Position numbers and translations under genes: made by a program. A DNA stretch of 64,000 nt from Cylindrotheca closterium. Taxonomy: Eukaryota; Bacillariophyta; Bacillariophyceae; Bacillariales; Bacillariaceae. Below the pieces are notes generated by a model. The model saw nothing but the letters and a program-made list of their open reading frames with translations. It was not told where the DNA came from and did not search any database. Shown piece after piece: positions 30,482 through 39,620 of this stretch. Where the stretch lies: assembly GCA_933822405.4 (NCBI GenBank), contig CAKOGP040001758.1, forward strand, positions 673,657 to 737,656, in the 5' to 3' direction. Positions within the stretch are counted from its first letter, which is position 1, and each line of letters begins with the position of its first letter.

Positions 30482-31798
30482 ATGTTTGAAGATCCTTTGG
30501 GAGAGATTGCCGTGGCTGACAGCCAATTTTTGGGCTTTTGTTGTCATTGTGCGACGGTCGCGGAGGTTCGAGAGTACCAACAAAGGCTCAAGAAAGAATA
30601 TCCAAATGCGGCTCACATTCCAGTCGTCTACAAGACGGTCGATGGGAGCGAAGGTTGGGACGAGGACGGAGAACCGCCCAAATCCGTTGGTCCTCCCATC
30701 ATGTCCGTCATCCAAGAGCAATGGAGTGATAGCTACGTCGTGGTAGCAGTGGTGCGGGTTTGGAACGAGCAGCTCTTGGGAGTGACATGTGGCCGATTGC
30801 CGCAATGTTATCAATCCATTGCCCGTTTAGCCCTGCATCGGTATGGGACGGAACGTATGAATCCATTGCATCGCGATATTCGACAAGTGGATCAATCCGT
30901 CTACGGGTTGGCTGCCGGAGATTGTGAATTGATTTTGGACATTGTTCCAGATCCTTACAATACTTTGCTACAACAAGTCCAACTGGAACTCAACTTTGAT
31001 GGCTTTAAAGGTGCCGAAGGAGAGGTGCTGCCTCGACTGCAGAATTTGCAAGCCGATCTGTCGCAAAATGTCGTTCCCGTCTATCGGTATCCTGGAAATT
31101 ATCAAGGCGATGAGTGGGAAACCTTTCAGTGGTCCCCGGTATCTCTCATGATTAAGAAAGCAGTAGAAGATCAGTTGCTCTTGCCCCAAAAGATGAATCA
31201 TTGCGTCACCAATTTTTATCGAGATGGCAAGGATTTCATTGCGCATCACTCGGACAAAGATTTGGATTTGAATCGGCAAGGCGTCATCGTGAGCGTTTCC
31301 TTGGGGGACGAACGAATCATGGAATTGAGGCGCCGGGCCGAACCCAAAGATGTGACGCGGATAGTCTTGCCTCCGCGATCCATGTTGGTGCTTGGCCCAA
31401 AGACCAACAAGGAATTCAGTCATTCCATATTGCAAAAGCCAGACGCTACCCAACCCAGAATCAGTCTGACCATGCGAGAAGTCCGAACGTATTTGGATCT
31501 GAGTTCTGGCCTCTTGTATGGACAAGGGGCCAGTCGAAAGTCTTTTGCGCAGCTGCGATTACGAAATCTATTGGATAGTGCCATCCTCGTATTAGGGATG
31601 GGTGGAGCAGCTTCCAAAATACTTTCCAAAACACAAGACAACTCCATGTCGAAAACCGAAGGTGCTTTGTGGTTTGGAGGATTGCTCGCGGGATCATGGG
31701 GAATCAAGAAACTAGTCCACAGGTGGTACAAACAACAAGAGGAAAATGAAGCGAGGGAGTTCTTTTCCAAGTCTTCCATGAGTGGAACCAAGTACTGA
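30482..31798 (+). CDS. Fusion of an IMPACT/UPF0029 domain with an AlkB-type 2-oxoglutarate dioxygenase
   Basis: This 438-residue unspliced protein starts with a domain of about 125 residues like the IMPACT (YIH1/UPF0029) N-fold, with the A-H-I-P-V-V-Y and DEDGEPPKSVG blocks followed by VVVAVVRVWNEQLLGV. From about residue 225 an AlkB-type domain follows: NHCVTNFYRDG, the iron ligands His256 and Asp258 in HHSD, distal His314 in FSHS, and Arg326/Arg332 in PRISLTMR, the 2-oxoglutarate-binding pattern. It may therefore demethylate nucleic acid (or protein), with the IMPACT-like part giving a link to translation or RNA binding. The C-terminus has a weakly hydrophobic stretch (about 365-400). ATG 30482 is the first in frame. 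Confidence 0.85.
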   Translation: MFEDPLGEIAVADSQFLGFCCHCATVAEVREYQQRLKKEYPNAAHIPVVYKTVDGSEGWDEDGEPPKSVGPPIMSVIQEQWSDSYVVVAVVRVWNEQLLGVTCGRLPQCYQSIARLALHRYGTERMNPLHRDIRQVDQSVYGLAAGDCELILDIVPDPYNTLLQQVQLELNFDGFKGAEGEVLPRLQNLQADLSQNVVPVYRYPGNYQGDEWETFQWSPVSLMIKKAVEDQLLLPQKMNHCVTNFYRDGKDFIAHHSDKDLDLNRQGVIVSVSLGDERIMELRRRAEPKDVTRIVLPPRSMLVLGPKTNKEFSHSILQKPDATQPRISLTMREVRTYLDLSSGLLYGQGASRKSFAQLRLRNLLDSAILVLGMGGAASKILSKTQDNSMSKTEGALWFGGLLAGSWGIKKLVHRWYKQQEENEAREFFSKSSMSGTKY

Positions 31799-31910
31799 TG
31801 CTACGAGTGCTCTTTTTTATATATAAAAAATGTTGGGTAGTGTATTTTATCGTTATTCAATGTTAATGCAATATCGTTAGCACTGGTTTTATGGAAAGTG
31901 TCCAGCCAGA

Positions 31911-33809
31911 CTAGTTCGTGCGTCGACGAGATTTCTTTGCAGTAGGAGCACTGGGTGCAGGACGTTTGGTCCGTGTAGTACGTGTCGATGCAACTTCGTC
32001 ACCCCCTTTGGGAAACAAGACTCTGGATCTCGCCATTCTGGCTTGACCAGGACCCAATTCGGCAATGTGTTCTACCGCCAAGTTTTCCCCAGCTCGAGCC
32101 TTTTCCAAGGCCGCATCTTCGGGAGAGACAAAGGCTGGGGCTGGACCAGAGGACGCTGTAGTTGTTGCTCTTCTTTCTCGTTTCGGTGTGCTGGCCTTTG
32201 GAGAAACCGCTTCGAGTATTGTCTTGTCTTCCTTTTTCACTGTCTCGTGCAAAAGGTCCATTAGTTCTGCTTTTTTCGCTTTGGGTGGTATTTGGACACC
32301 CAATCGAGTCAATTCGTCCTTGATTTCCTTCACCTTCATATTCGCAGAGCAAGTTGTCGTCAATCTTGTTCTAGAGGGGCCTTGGTACCGTGCTCTTCGG
32401 GCTTGACTTGGACCCAACTCGGCAATGTGTTCCACAGCTAGATTCTCACCGGCCTGTGCCTTTTCCAATGCCGCGTCTTCGGAAGAAATAAAGGTTAAAT
32501 CTTGAGAAGAAGGATCCACTTCTGGTGACGTCTTTGAAGATGTTTCAGCGTCCTCGGACTCTGGTAGGTGTTTGAGGAGGAGTTCAGCCAGCTGAGCCTT
32601 TTTCTTGGCATCGGACGGGATGCTCACTCCCAACCGTGTCAGCTCCTGCTTGATTTCTTTCACAGTAAGCCGTGATGGGCCCGTCTCTTTCAATCGGAAA
32701 GCTGTACTTTCACGGGCACAATGCGAATTGAAGGGGACGTGATCTGTGGTGACAGGCTTTGAAGTGGGCGGTGGAGTTTCGGTCGATGTTCTGGGCGTTA
32801 GCGGTTGACATCGTGGGCATGCGTAGCAGGTACGGTTATTGATGGGCCAAGACTGAATGGAGGTGCCACAGCGAGGGCACTTTGCTGTATTATAAATGTA
32901 CCTTCGCAAGCGAGGTTTGCCAAGAGCCTTGGCTTCTTCCGGGTCCACTGTCAAGATGGATCCTGTCTCATATCCTCGCTCCAACAGTAGTACCGTCTGC
33001 TCCCATACACGGTTAAATTCTTCCCTTTCCAAAGAGAGACCTGGTCTATTGGGGTGTACACCAGCCTTGAAGAGAATCTCAGCTCTGTAAATATTCCCAG
33101 GACCAGTGAAGAAACTCTGGTCCATGATCAATGCTCCGATCCCCTTTTTGGATTTCTGAATGCGTGCCCACAGGGTAGCGGGGTTGGCATCCTTGCGGAG
33201 TGGATCCTCTCCCAATTTAGCTAGTTTTGTGCGATACAACTCTAGTCCACCATGCTGGACCGTCATGGCACTGAGATCGGCAACAGTTCCGTCATACTCC
33301 AAACGCAGCCTATTGGTAGGCGTAGGTTCGGGAGGCGTTTCACCGGCCAAATAGACTGCCCAAGCACCAGCCATTCCAAAATGGACGTGCACAACCACCA
33401 CACTATCATCATCATCTTGTTCTTCATCAGTGGCGCAAGCTGCTTTCCTGGCAATGTCAGAAATTCTTTTCTGATTGATATCGTCTCCAAAGAAACAAAA
33501 CAGATTCTTGCCGTGGGCTTCAATCCGAGAAAAGGTTTTGCCATTGATGGCATTGGCACCATCAGTAAACCGACCATTGGGACTCCATGCTGTAAATTTC
33601 TTTCCGACAAGTCGCTGCCGATGTAGAGTAGCGACGCGATGAACACTGTGACCTTCCACCATTCTGACTTGTTGTCGAACCACACCAAAAGCAGAAACAG
33701 AGTGTTGGGATTGGGAAGTGAGAAAGAGGGCTGCAGTGGCGGTTGTCTTGCAAGCGGTCCAGAAGAAAGGTCGTCGCTTGCTCTTGGTCCAGGAGAAAAG
33801 TACTGGCAT
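31911..33809 (-). CDS. Fpg/Nei-family DNA glycosylase with duplicated C-terminal SAP modules
   Basis: From the internal Met at 33662 the protein reads VEGHSVHR..., the Fpg/Nei N-terminus in which the amine of the residue after Met is the nucleophile; Val instead of Pro is known from NEIL3. The H2TH region (IGALIMDQSFFTGPGNIYRAEIL) and a zinc finger with CPRC...CPRC follow, so it should excise oxidised bases and nick abasic sites. The tail holds two repeats, each a SAP-type helix pair (VKEIKxELTRLGV) plus a segment of about 30 residues, DAALEKAxAGENLAVEHIAE. SAP motifs bind DNA. I give ATG 33809 (632 residues) because it supplies a hydrophobic segment and SVSAFG site resembling a plastid presequence; initiation at 33662 is equally possible. 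Confidence 0.88.
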   Translation of the reverse strand: MPVLFSWTKSKRRPFFWTACKTTATAALFLTSQSQHSVSAFGVVRQQVRMVEGHSVHRVATLHRQRLVGKKFTAWSPNGRFTDGANAINGKTFSRIEAHGKNLFCFFGDDINQKRISDIARKAACATDEEQDDDDSVVVVHVHFGMAGAWAVYLAGETPPEPTPTNRLRLEYDGTVADLSAMTVQHGGLELYRTKLAKLGEDPLRKDANPATLWARIQKSKKGIGALIMDQSFFTGPGNIYRAEILFKAGVHPNRPGLSLEREEFNRVWEQTVLLLERGYETGSILTVDPEEAKALGKPRLRRYIYNTAKCPRCGTSIQSWPINNRTCYACPRCQPLTPRTSTETPPPTSKPVTTDHVPFNSHCARESTAFRLKETGPSRLTVKEIKQELTRLGVSIPSDAKKKAQLAELLLKHLPESEDAETSSKTSPEVDPSSQDLTFISSEDAALEKAQAGENLAVEHIAELGPSQARRARYQGPSRTRLTTTCSANMKVKEIKDELTRLGVQIPPKAKKAELMDLLHETVKKEDKTILEAVSPKASTPKRERRATTTASSGPAPAFVSPEDAALEKARAGENLAVEHIAELGPGQARMARSRVLFPKGGDEVASTRTTRTKRPAPSAPTAKKSRRRTN

Positions 33810-34386
33810 GCACCAATTGGAGTGTATCCTCACGATATGGGCATGGTGAGTGGTGAGACAGGTTTTGTTTTGAGATTTTTTCTGACTCACTTTTCCCACC
33901 AAAAACGCATCCACAATTTCAGCATCAACAAAGAGTGAGTACTATCTTAGTGAAGTTTATTTTTAGTGAATTACCCATTCTGATTGGCTCAAATCACTAA
34001 AGATAGATTGATCTTTAGCGATTCGACTAACTTTCATTGGCTGAAAACCAACCAAAAATCGAGTTCAACCAGATTTCGATGTCCTTCTGGTGGGGATCGG
34101 GGATCCTAATCTTTCTAAAAAGTTGATGGCGTTATGGATGGCGCGATATCGCCGCCGCAAGGATTAGATAGTGTGAACAATGGGATACATTATCATGTAC
34201 GGGTATAGTTGTCCCCAAATGCCTATTCATTCATCCGAGAGAGATTTGGAAGATTTTGCAGTCACTCATCAGAGAGGAATAACATAATGTTGATCAATCA
34301 TTGTTCTTGTTCTGATTTACTTATGAGATGCAGTTTTGTATCAACAAAAGTGCTTTTGCTGTTATAAACAGGAGTAAAATATTTAT
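33810..34386. other. Intergenic, no gene seen
   Basis: Sits between two minus-strand genes: downstream of the RRP42 stop and upstream of the glycosylase start. The glycosylase frame continues to a GTG at 33914 without ATG. No other coding or repeat signal was seen. Confidence 0.55.
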
Positions 34387-35334
34387 CTATTGCAGCAGAA
34401 AAGTCTCCTGTAGCAAATGCTCGTGGCCACTCCCGGAGCAAACCTTTGCAGCACCGCCGTTTGCTTCCAAAACAAATGATGTTACATCTTGCAGGAGTGA
34501 AAAGGGGAGAGCGCCGCCTCCTGCCTTGTGAATGGCACAAATCAATGGTTCCTTCTGGTTTTGGTTTGATCTATCCAATACGACATGCACCTGCGAGACC
34601 GCACAGGCTTCTTCTTGTTGCGTTGCATCGAGAATCAAAATGGGTGTGGCGCTACCACTGCCAGCATTGGGTTTCAATAAAGAGACGGTCGAGATAATGG
34701 GTGCGTGCTCACTTCCTGGAATTGGAACCGCATTTTGTAAATCGGCATCAATCTGCAAGATGGGCCGACCGCCATCTGGAGCTGCTTCGGGAGTCAGTTG
34801 GGGCAAGACCGTGTTCCTTAAAGCCGCTTGGATTCCCAAACTGCAGGCATCCAATAGAGATCCACCATTCGACGCAAGAACCATGACGTCCAAGTGCAAC
34901 TTCCATACGAAATGATGCGGAACTACACATAGTTGTTTGGGATCCACCAAGTGGGGTAATAGCAAACTGGCAATAGTAGGCGCCATCGAATCGTCCTTTT
35001 TGGAATTGGTCATTCCTTGAGGATTGTGCATGTAATCGACATGAATATCCAAGGCCCCACAATCAGGGTGGCTCATAGCGGGTGTCATCAGTTCGGCCTT
35101 GACAGATACCAAGACGTGCGTTTCTCCCGTGGCCAAGAACACTCGGGCGGATCCATTGGACAGAACAAGCGGTGGATGATGTTGTTCCGATGAGTCGTCA
35201 TCGTTGCTCTCGATGGAAGGATTGCTTCCGCTTATTGTCATGTAAGATCGAATTTCATTTCGCGTTCTTCCGTCTTGCCGACAGTTCTCTCTGCAGCCAT
35301 CGACAATAAAGTCCTTTTCTGAATTGGAAATCAT
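34387..35334 (-). CDS. RRP42: Exosome complex subunit RRP42/EXOSC7
   Basis: A 315-residue RNase PH-like protein beginning SEKDFIVDGCRENCRQDGRTRNEIR, the typical RRP42 opening, followed by SNGSARVFLATGETHVLVSVKAEL, the RNase PH core strand set. In eukaryotes the six RNase PH-like subunits form the catalytically inert ring of the RNA exosome, and RRP42 belongs to it. Length is slightly above the usual 270-290 because of a low-complexity insert (about residues 38-52). The ATG at 35334 is the first in frame. DIS3, the exosome nuclease, is encoded 11 kb downstream on the same strand; no co-regulation is implied. Confidence 0.92.
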   Translation of the reverse strand: MISNSEKDFIVDGCRENCRQDGRTRNEIRSYMTISGSNPSIESNDDDSSEQHHPPLVLSNGSARVFLATGETHVLVSVKAELMTPAMSHPDCGALDIHVDYMHNPQGMTNSKKDDSMAPTIASLLLPHLVDPKQLCVVPHHFVWKLHLDVMVLASNGGSLLDACSLGIQAALRNTVLPQLTPEAAPDGGRPILQIDADLQNAVPIPGSEHAPIISTVSLLKPNAGSGSATPILILDATQQEEACAVSQVHVVLDRSNQNQKEPLICAIHKAGGGALPFSLLQDVTSFVLEANGGAAKVCSGSGHEHLLQETFLLQ

Positions 35335-36087
35335 CGTGCAGTGTTCTTGAGTGCCTTCGTTGAATGTATGTTGAATGTACAGGTATGTTGAGTGTAGATG
35401 TTGGTTTTGGTGGTTGTAACTGGCCGGATTATGGTCAGACGGATGGTCATATTAGTCAAACATCGAAACCCAAATAAAACCATTTCAAAATTCAACTTTT
35501 GCAACCCTGATGCATTTCACATTGGCACTCGGTACCTCATACTATAGTAACAACGGAATATGAATGCCACAAAAGCAGCGTTGAGCGTATATACCGCTAC
35601 AACTGCAGCGGCTATTATGTACACTACCCGTCAAACGGGAGAAAATAGGCTTCGAACCCTATCCCGATCAAATCGACTTGATTCATTCACTTTACCTTGT
35701 TCAGTGTGCTAGATGGGTCTCCATTGGAGATTCGCGTTGGGATACCTGCTGGAGAACCTCTTATGGTAACCGTGAACGGGATAAACGATTTCTTTGGAAG
35801 CAATGTAAATATTGCAGCTCTTATCGAATCCAAGGCAAATGCCCGAGAATGCTTGATCTGTGAACAGTGTTTTTGATTCTGACCCTGATCCGCTGAACAA
35901 GTTAGATAGACTATTGGCAGAAGGTTATAGCAACACAAGAGATGCGAAGTTGGAGCTTTAGGGAGTGGTTGGGTATGTCAAAGTCCGCGTCTTTGTTTTG
36001 AATTGTTGGCTAGAATTCAAACGATGATAGAGAAGGATAGAAAGATACATATTTCATTCTTTAGGTTATTATTTGCTTTGTTTTCTT
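35335..36087. other. Gene-poor stretch with a coding relic
   Basis: No intact gene is seen in this 753-bp interval. It contains the promoter side of RRP42 and, on the plus strand near 35683-35961, a broken protein-like segment listed separately. Confidence 0.5.
35683..35961 (+). pseudogene. Frameshifted coding relic, family unknown
   Basis: One plus frame runs from after a TGA near 35682 through a natural-looking segment with GSPLEIRVGIPAGEPL and NARECLICEQ, then stops at about 35872. Shifting by one base at that point opens DSDPDPLNKLDRLLAEGY to a TAG at 35959-35961. No ATG starts it and no splice pair repairs both problems, so a decayed gene end is the simplest reading. It could instead be chance. 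Confidence 0.4.
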
Positions 36088-39000
36088 CTATAGAATACCA
36101 AAGACCTTCTTCATCTTGACTACCAGTCTCCAGTCTTCGTTTTCTAGTGCATCCTTGAAGTTTGCCTTCAATGCATCAATCGATGCACGACTCAGTTGTG
36201 AGAATAAGTTATGCGTGGCATCAAACTGTCGGCCATAGGTAATGTTGGGGTTGCCCTCGTTGTGAATCTTGATGGCAATCGATTCTCCCTTCCTTGCTGT
36301 GTTTTTTTCGCGTCCATTGCTCTCAATCGAAATGACCTTACCAATTAGGAGCCCGCCAAGTGCAGGAATACACAAAGGCGTACCCACTTTCAGAATTCCT
36401 TCCACAACTTCCACACCCACAATGATTGGATCCTTTTGGTTAAAAACGTGTTGTGGAAGAATCTTGACGATACTTGGGAAGACAGCAATGGCAGCTGCAT
36501 CTTCTCGTCGTTTGGCAGTCAATTCGTCCATGAATCTTGTGAATTGATCAAACAAGTGATAAATGATATCGGCCGTCATGATTCGGACTCCCATTTCTTG
36601 GGCATGCTCTCGTGCTTCCCGCTCAATGCTCACATCGAATGCCAAAATGGTAGCGTATTCTGGATGTCCCTTTTCGTTCATGATGGAAATCTTTGTGACA
36701 TCACGCTTGTGAACAGTACCGATACCAATGGCACTGACTGGAATCGGAGGGTTGGTCTCTTCTCGAAGAAATTGCAACAGAGCTTCCAAGGCTCCAAGGG
36801 TAGATGCTTGCACCAAGACACCAGACTTATCTGTACTGAGCTTGGCCTCCAATTTGGTCAAATCAGCCATGACTTCGGACTTGATATCCTCTTCCTCGTC
36901 CTCGGGCCCAACAATCTACGACGAAAGAAGAAAAAGGCCATGTAAGATGCCACATTCAAACAACAAGCGCCATCATTTCTTTTTAAAAAGTACGTACCAT
37001 GACAGGTGTACCCGCCATGACCTTCTCGAGGTTGTTACCAATGACCTTGACACCCAAGGCTCCCTTGACTTCCTTATGATGAATGTATTCAGACTTGACA
37101 CGCATCTCCCGACTTGGCGGAGGAGTGAGCAAACCACGAATTTCAGTAACGATGGGTCCATTCAATGTACAAAAGACAGCCCTGTCACCCTCGCGCAAGT
37201 GTCCATTGACCACCAACACATCAACCGTCATACCCAAACCATCAATGGCCTTGACCTCCAAGACAGTACATTGCAAGTTGGCGCACCACATGAGTTGCTT
37301 CCAGATCTTTCGTTGGGCCATTTGACACAACAACATCAAGACATCTTGAACACCCTCTCCAGTAACAGCCGAAGTAGGGATGAGTGGAACGAAATCAGAG
37401 TTCATCCAGTCATCTTCGCCCATTTCCCAGTAAATGTTGGAGTTGACTCCTTGTTCTTGAAGTTGAACCTTGGCATCAGTGGCACGACTTCGGAACTCGG
37501 AAACGGTTCCCTCATCTTGCTCCTTCAATGCATCCCGAATGGGGGTATCCTTGCAAGTCTTCCAAGCATAACAACGATCCACCTTGTTGAGTGCAATCAC
37601 AAAGGGAACCCCACGCTTGCGAAGCATTGTCAAGGACTCAATAGTCTGTTGTTCCAAACCGTGCATCAGATCAACAACCAAAATGGCGACATCGCACAAA
37701 GAGGAACCTCGAGAACGAAGGTTGGTAAAGGACTCGTGACCAGGTGTATCAATGACAAGCATACCAGGAACCTTGAAATCAAACTTTTCGGTTACATTGA
37801 GTTTGGCTGTTTGTGCCTCTAATGTCTTCTTTTCAAAGAAAGTGGCACCAATTTGTTGTGTGATACCTCCGGCTTCTCCTTCTTGGACGTTGGTCTTTCT
37901 AATCTTATCCAGCAATTTGGTCTTTCCAGTATCGACGTGACCCATAATGACCACAATCGGACAACGCAAATCGTCGGGGGACCGTGCTTCCAAGTTGACC
38001 TTTTCTTGCAATTCCCGTTTCCGCCTTCCTTCGTTACGCTTTTGTTCGGCCATCATTTTCTTCTCGTCGGCAGCCTTCTGTTCGAGCATCATCTTTTTGC
38101 GTTTTTCTTCCTCGATACGCTCCTGTTCGGCACGCTTCTTGCCCAGTTCCTTCAATCTTTCTTGTTCCTTCCTCTTTTCAAGTTCAATCAAATCAACATC
38201 CTCATCCTCCAAGACAACCTTTTCCAAACGGGCTTCCAGATCGGCAAACTTGTCGTCACCACCATCACTGTCAGCATCCCATTCATCACCGGACGAATCC
38301 ATCTTTTCCCAATCATCGTCGTCGTCGTCATCATCTTCAGCAGGCTTTTCTTCTTCCTTTTCGGCTTCTGGCTCTGGATTGGGTGCCTTTTCTTCCACCT
38401 TGGGTTCTTCAGGCTCTGGTTGTTGACTTTCTTCTTCGTCTTGTTCTTTGCCCTTTTTACGATCGTCATAGACACTTCGCTTTTTGGGTGCCTCTCCCAC
38501 AGGCAACATTCCAGCGTCTCTCATGGCTTGTAGCCTTTGTTCGGCCAACCGTGCCTTGGCCTTTTGAGCCTTAGTCATATAAGTACCCTCTCTCTTTTGT
38601 CGTTCAATCTTTTCCTTTTGTTTTTGTCGCTTGCGTTCTCGCTCTTCTTCCTTTTTGCGCTCCTCCTCGGCCTCTTGGCGTTCCAATTCTTCAATCCGCA
38701 AGCGTTCGGCCTCTTCGGCAGCCTTGATGCGCTCTTCTTCCTCTCGTTGCTGGCGCAAGCGTTCTTGGACCATTTTACCACGAGCTGAAAGCTAAGGAAC
38801 GGCAAGCGAAAAAATAGCAGTGACAATGATGTAACAATGGGGATTGCAAATTGAAACCATGGGAGCAGAAAAAGAAGGTGAGTCTCTAAAACATTCTTGC
38901 TATAGTAACAGCAGCAATTAAAGATAACACCGTACCTTTTCTTCTTGTGGAGCAGCAGCAGCAGCAGCACCGCCTCCTTTCTTCTTCTTTTTCTTCTTCT

Positions 39001-39268
39001 TGTTCTTTCCACCACCACCTCCTCCTTCATCTCCTCCAGCAAGTCCTTGGGCTGCCAAAAATGCAGCTGCAGCATCACTGGCAGCTGCAGTTGTAGCATC
39101 TTCTTCCTTTGGTTCATCCTTTGGCTCATCCTTTGGTTCTTCAGCAGCTGCTGGTGCAGGTGCAGGAGCGGGAGCATTCTTGGAGGCTTCAGCTTCCAAA
39201 AGGGCTTCCCAATCGTCTTCTTCAGCTGGCTTTTGCTGCTGCTTCTTGCCGCCCTTTTTCTTTCCCAT
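36088..39268 (-). CDS. EIF5B: Translation initiation factor eIF5B (three exons)
   Basis: Exons 39268-38936, 38791-36998 and 36915-36088 join in phase 0 to 984 residues. The first exon encodes a Lys/Ala/Glu-rich disordered head; a charged coiled-coil region follows; the GTPase starts near residue 390 with G-H-V-D-T-G-K-T (P-loop), GGITQQIGA (switch I), DTPGHE (G3) and NKVD (G4). The last exon carries domains III-IV and ends EDWRLVVKMKKVFGIL, the conserved C-terminal helix region that contacts eIF1A in other species. eIF5B joins the ribosomal subunits in the final initiation step. The G1 motif has Thr where many paralogs have Ser or Lys contexts but matches eIF5B (HVDTGKT). Both introns interrupt between domains. 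Confidence 0.96.
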
Positions 39269-39620
39269 TTTTACTTTATCCGCGTTGGTATTCTTATTAT
39301 TGTTGCGATCAAGTCTTCTTGTATTGATGGACGCACGTTTCCCGTCTCAACCATGGACCTTGAGTTTATTTATGTCACGCCCGTTCAAAATTCATTGTCG
39401 CCACCCAATCCATCAGCCGCGCTTTTGTGCGGGTTACGCGTGTTCGGACGTGCGAATCTTGGATTCCTTCGACTGAAAGAAAGTTGACTGACGAACAGCA
39501 AATTTTATTGGTCCAGCAGCCTTCGCCATCACATCCATCGAAAATCCATCACTTGACAAGCTCTTCCTCATTAGCAACCTACAGTAATTTTCTAGTTGCC
39601 CACCTATAAGCACTAACACA
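39269..39620. promoter_or_regulatory. Divergent promoter region
   Basis: A 352-bp gap between the eIF5B start (minus) and the plastid-type repeat protein start (plus). It must carry both promoters; no motif is singled out. Confidence 0.35.

Noticed and set aside
33810..33914. GTG-started extension of the glycosylase
   Set aside because: GTG is not a normal nuclear start and the extension shows no targeting or domain feature.
35600..35680. A GGTTCGAA-like T-arm on the minus strand suggesting a tRNA
   Set aside because: The loop would be eight bases and no acceptor, D or anticodon arms can be folded around it.
36728..37822. A 364-codon plus-strand frame opposite eIF5B
   Set aside because: It lies opposite the highly conserved GTPase region and has no start context or domain; a shadow of codon bias.
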